Below are positions 22,739-25,454 of a DNA stretch of 25,454 bases, in pieces (the stretch's first letter is position 1; every line of letters begins with the position of its first letter). Under the pieces are notes generated by a model that was not told where the DNA came from, made no database searches, and worked only from the letters and a program-made list of their open reading frames with translations. Both the position numbers and the translations under genes were made by a program. The stretch comes from an uncultured Clostridia bacterium (lineage in GTDB: Bacteria > Bacillota > Clostridia > TANB77 > CAG-508): assembly GCA_934182465.1 (NCBI GenBank), contig CAKPRG010000012.1, positions 1 to 25,454 of the forward strand, written 5' to 3'.

Positions 22739-23299
22739 TTATATATTTTTATTTCTGATGCAATCCTCTAAAAATTCTTCTGCTAAAATATCCATTTCAA
22801 TTGTATCGTAATATTTTCCATTTACAAATTCGCTTTTTCTTCTTCTCCCATATTCTTTAAAACCACATTTTTTATAACACTTTAATGCTCTTTCATTAAA
22901 CTCAATTAAATCAAGTTTAATGTTATTAAGATTTAAGTATTTAAAGCCATATTCTAATATTAATTTTATTGCTTCAGTACCATAACCATTATTTCTGTAA
23001 TTTTTATCTCCTATAAAAATTCCTAATGTTGCTTTTCTTTTTAAATGATTAATTTTTTCTAAACTGACACTACCAATTATCTTATCCTCATCTAAAGTAA
23101 TAATTGAAAAAATTGCCTCTGGTGAATTATTATCCTCTAAATACTTTTTTTCACCTGCCAATGTATATAATTGAGCACTTCTTCCTAAATAATCAGTTGT
23201 TTCAAAATCATTTAACCATTCTGTAAATATTTCATAATCTTCGCTATTTCTTGGAGATAAATATATTCTATCTCCTACTATTTTCTTAAAATATTTCAT
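22739..23299 (-). CDS. GNAT N-acetyltransferase, RimJ/RimL-like
   Basis: 186 residues of the GNAT fold. The acetyl-CoA loop is RNNGYG (102-107), and the RimJ/RimL/SpeG-type C-terminal NERALKCYKKCGFKEYG (135-151) is present. Acceptor could be a protein N-terminus, polyamine or antibiotic; sequence does not decide. Spacers of about 80 and 165 bases separate it from neighbours, and I see no terminator in them. Confidence 0.9.
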   Translation of the reverse strand: MKYFKKIVGDRIYLSPRNSEDYEIFTEWLNDFETTDYLGRSAQLYTLAGEKKYLEDNNSPEAIFSIITLDEDKIIGSVSLEKINHLKRKATLGIFIGDKNYRNNGYGTEAIKLILEYGFKYLNLNNIKLDLIEFNERALKCYKKCGFKEYGRRRKSEFVNGKYYDTIEMDILAEEFLEDCIRNKNI

Positions 23300-23464
23300 T
23301 TTATTCCTTCTTTCTATAGATTGTTTTTTAATAAATCTTAATAGTCTTGAATGTTCATTTGGTCTATATTATATTTATTAATTATTTCATCTTAACTTTT
23401 TTTATTCTTGTACATAAATAGAGCATTGCTTATTTGAATAACAATTAATTTTAATTGTTATAAT

Positions 23465-24202
23465 TTAATACCAACCGCCATCAACTTTTATAACCTCTGA
23501 ATTAATAAAAGTTGCTTCATCACTTGCTAAAAAATAAACAACATTTGCTATTTCTTCTGGTTTTCCAAATCTCTTTACCAAAATTTTCTCTGATTCAGTT
23601 TTTATAAAATCTTCTTCCAATTCTTTATTCATTTCTGTATTTACCCAACCTGGTGCTACACAATTCACTCTTACATAAGGCGCATATTGAACAGCTGAGT
23701 TATAAGTTAAGCTTATTAATCCAGATTTTGAAGCATCATAATCTGTACTTGGTGGATAATAAGTATTAATTCCATTTGTGCTTGAAATATTTATTATTGT
23801 TCCATTCTTATTATCATACATTTTATTTCCTATCAATTTTGTTAATAAAAAAGGAGCTATTAAATTAACTTTTAAAGTCTTAGTCCAATCTTCTACAGTT
23901 TTATCATTAAATTCTTTATCTATTACTATTCCTGCATTATTCACCAATACATCTATTTTCGAATATTTATTTTCTATTGTTTTGACCATATCTATAATGG
24001 ATTTTTCATCATATAAATCTGCTTTTATAGTAAATACTTCAACATGATATTTGTTTTCTAATTCTGTTTTTAATTGTTCTGCTCTTGATGTATTTTCTTT
24101 ATAATTTATTATAATAGAGTAACCTTCTTTTGCAAATCTTTCTGAAATAGCTTTTCCTATTCCTCTTGAACCACCTGTTATTAAAGCAACTTTGTTCATC
24201 AT
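23465..24202 (-). CDS. Short-chain dehydrogenase/reductase (FabG-like)
   Basis: 245-residue classical SDR. The NAD(P)-binding motif TGGSRGIG is at 9-16, NNAG at 88-91, the catalytic serine in INISS (S140), and YDASK with Y155 and K159. The C-terminal VNCVAPGWVNTEM and the end EVIKVDGGWY are typical of 3-oxoacyl-ACP reductase relatives. Lipid-synthesis genes are not nearby, so the substrate is open. The start at 24202 has a GGAGAG site. Its start lies four bases after the stop of the broken histidine-phosphatase gene. Confidence 0.92.
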   Translation of the reverse strand: MMNKVALITGGSRGIGKAISERFAKEGYSIIINYKENTSRAEQLKTELENKYHVEVFTIKADLYDEKSIIDMVKTIENKYSKIDVLVNNAGIVIDKEFNDKTVEDWTKTLKVNLIAPFLLTKLIGNKMYDNKNGTIINISSTNGINTYYPPSTDYDASKSGLISLTYNSAVQYAPYVRVNCVAPGWVNTEMNKELEEDFIKTESEKILVKRFGKPEEIANVVYFLASDEATFINSEVIKVDGGWY

Positions 24203-24205
24203 AAT

Positions 24206-24538
24206 TCACTCTCCTATATTATATGAATATTTTACAACCTCACAATTTTTTAAAGACAAAGGTAATAATGTTTCTAAATCTGGTACTCCATCAAAATAGC
24301 ATTTTACTGGAATACTAACTCCACCATGTGATACTATCAATATTCTTTTTCCTGCATACTCATTTTTTACACTATCTAAAAAACTATATATTCTTTTGAA
24401 AAAATCTCTTATATTTTCTGCTTTATTATATTTTAAATTTTGTTTATAACTCCAAAAAACATTAAAATCAAATTCTGTATTAATCATTCCTTCAAATTCT
24501 CCAAAATCTCTTTCTGAAACTCTTTCATCTATTACCAT
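24206..24538 (-). pseudogene. Histidine phosphatase, N-terminus missing
   Basis: The 110 residues are only the back half of a phosphoglycerate-mutase-like histidine phosphatase. IDERVSERDFGEFEG (3-17), normally about residue 65-80, begins the frame, and the second catalytic histidine is in VSHGG (H71). The whole first part, with the phospho-accepting RHGE(T/S) histidine, is absent. Just upstream lies the cut-off front of a RhuM-like gene; the ATG overlaps that gene's stop (ATGGTAA). A deletion or recombination therefore joined the two at about 24540. Without the first histidine it cannot be a normal phosphatase. Confidence 0.88.
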
Positions 24539-24792
24539 TTTGATACTTGTTTACCATCATTTCCCACATGTTCCATTTTGGAACATGTGCTATTTTCTTC
24601 AAGTTCTTGGTCATTATATATATTATTAATATGCTTTGTTATTGCAGGTCTTTTAACATTAAAAAGTGATGCTAAAGCTTCAGTATTTAACCATACATCT
24701 TCATTTTCTAATAATACTTCTACTTTTGTATTACCTTCTTCATCACTATAAAATAAAATGTTTTTCTCATTTCCAATTAATTTATCAGTCAT
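24532..24792 (-). pseudogene. rhuM: RhuM-family protein, truncated after about 86 residues
   Basis: The head matches the RhuM (virulence-associated, Fic-adjacent) family: ILFYSDEEGNTKVEVLLEN, then VWLNTEALASLFNVKRPAIT (33-52, an HTH-like segment), HINNIY and ENSTCSKMEHVGNDGKQ. RhuM proteins run to about 330 residues and continue from this point into YN-LD and a long C-terminal domain; here the frame ends six residues later (VSKW stop). GGAAAG precedes the ATG. It was probably an accessory gene carried on mobile DNA, cut by the same event that removed the front of the histidine phosphatase. Confidence 0.85.
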
Positions 24793-25018
24793 TCTTTCCC
24801 TCTTTATAACATTAGTTTAATAAATATTTCTTTAAATATATAATATATTTTTTACATTATTTTTAAAAATTTCTTTTATATTACGAACATTTGTATTCTA
24901 TCATATATTTATCTATAATTCAATCTTTTCCGAAAATTTTCTAAGCAATTATTCGCTTTTCTTGTACTAACAATTCCATTATATTTGCCTCCGATAAAAA
25001 TATTTTTTGGCAAACAAA

Positions 25019-25046
25019 AGAGCTAACATCATAAAATGTTAACTCT
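25019..25046 (-). terminator. Terminator-like hairpin after the mazF fragment
   Basis: An 11-base stem (25019-25029 with 25036-25046, one wobble) is followed on the minus strand by TTTTG. It lies about 25 bases after the stop of the truncated mazF frame. Confidence 0.65.
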
Positions 25047-25070
25047 TATTGATAATTTATATAAATTATG

Positions 25071-25298
25071 CTAAGCAGCAAAACCTCTGTAATCATTGAT
25101 ATTACTGATTTTTACCACAGCAATTCTTATATTTCTTACCACTTCTGTTAGAGGTGCAATAATAACAGTAGGACTATATTTGTTTCCTAAATTGTTTTGT
25201 ATAACCACCACTGGTCTTTCTCCTTTCTGTTCACTTCCAACAACAGGATTCAATGAAGCATAATAAATATCTCCTTTTTTTATATCAGATTTAATCAT
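25071..25298 (-). pseudogene. mazF: MazF/PemK endoribonuclease toxin, C-terminal half missing
   Basis: From the ATG at 25298 (AAAGAAAG before it), residues 1-45 match the MazF/NdoA core almost exactly: GDIYYASLNPVVGSEQKGER, PVVVIQNNLGNKYSPT and IIAPLT. MazF normally has about 115 residues; here after APLT the chain turns unlike MazF (EVVRNIRIAVVKIS) and stops near residue 75 with GFAA. The helix and strand with the second part of the active site are lost, so it is probably not an active mRNA interferase. An upstream in-frame ATG at 25340 has no ribosome site. No antitoxin gene is seen in the remaining 115 bases of the window; it may lie outside. Confidence 0.85.
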
Positions 25299-25454
25299 CT
25301 TTCTTTTCAACTTTATATATAATGCGTGGTGGTCTATCATTAAATAGATTTAATATATTTAACTTCTTATCTTTTATCGTTTTATCAGATATATTATTTT
25401 TCCTTAATTATATTTTTACTGCAAATATAAGTTACTAAGAAGTATCCTCCATAA

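Overview
The window is very A+T-rich and almost entirely transcribed from the minus strand; only one real plus-strand gene was found. The spore-cortex genes yabP and yabQ next to a divIC-type gene point to an endospore-forming low-G+C Firmicute of the Clostridia. Rho, RF2, aspartokinase, Tag and MntP show that this is mostly chromosomal backbone. I cannot name a genus. No rRNA, tRNA, CRISPR array, transposase or phage structural gene was seen.

Layout. 0.3-2.2 kb: small repair and quality-control genes (tag, a YoaP-like acetyltransferase, ybaK). 2.2-4.2 kb: a 536-residue protein joining an ECF sigma factor in one frame to a membrane segment and a serpin-like outer domain, next to copZ and a shred of a copper P-type ATPase. 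4.3-5.0 kb: an isolated plus-strand unit with a tandem direct repeat, near-consensus promoter, unknown gene and terminator. 5.2-6.2 kb: a PAP2 phosphatase and a membrane protein. 6.3-7.9 kb: rho with its own promoter and terminator. 8.0-9.1 kb: yabP-yabQ-divIC in the order known from Bacillus. 9.3-12.1 kb: aspartokinase, then prfB (no programmed frameshift) followed by an unlisted 41-codon cysteine-rich gene. 12.1-14.2 kb: a PHP phosphoesterase, a 63-residue protein and a zeta-type toxin in one tight operon, with a perfect 12+12 bp inverted repeat over its promoter. 14.2-15.1 kb: an unknown gene with its own promoter and terminator. 15.2-16.9 kb: a manganese (yybP-ykoY) riboswitch leader followed by a CaCA antiporter and mntP. 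17.0-19.9 kb: a large TPM-domain lipoprotein and LemA. 19.9-24.2 kb: small enzymes (PPC protein, alpha/beta hydrolase, nitroreductase, HAD nucleotidase, acetyltransferase, SDR). 24.2-25.4 kb: eroded accessory DNA, with three broken genes (a histidine phosphatase tail, a RhuM head and a MazF head).

The clearest regulatory circuit is the Mn2+ riboswitch over two cation exporters. The most original elements are the sigma/serpin-like fusion, the PHP-63aa-zeta operon with its palindrome, and the plus-strand orphan with a repeat operator. The orphan, the 14.3-14.9 kb gene and the TPM/LemA pair use more G/C-containing codons than their neighbours. Each has a near-consensus promoter and a terminator, so they look like separately acquired cassettes.
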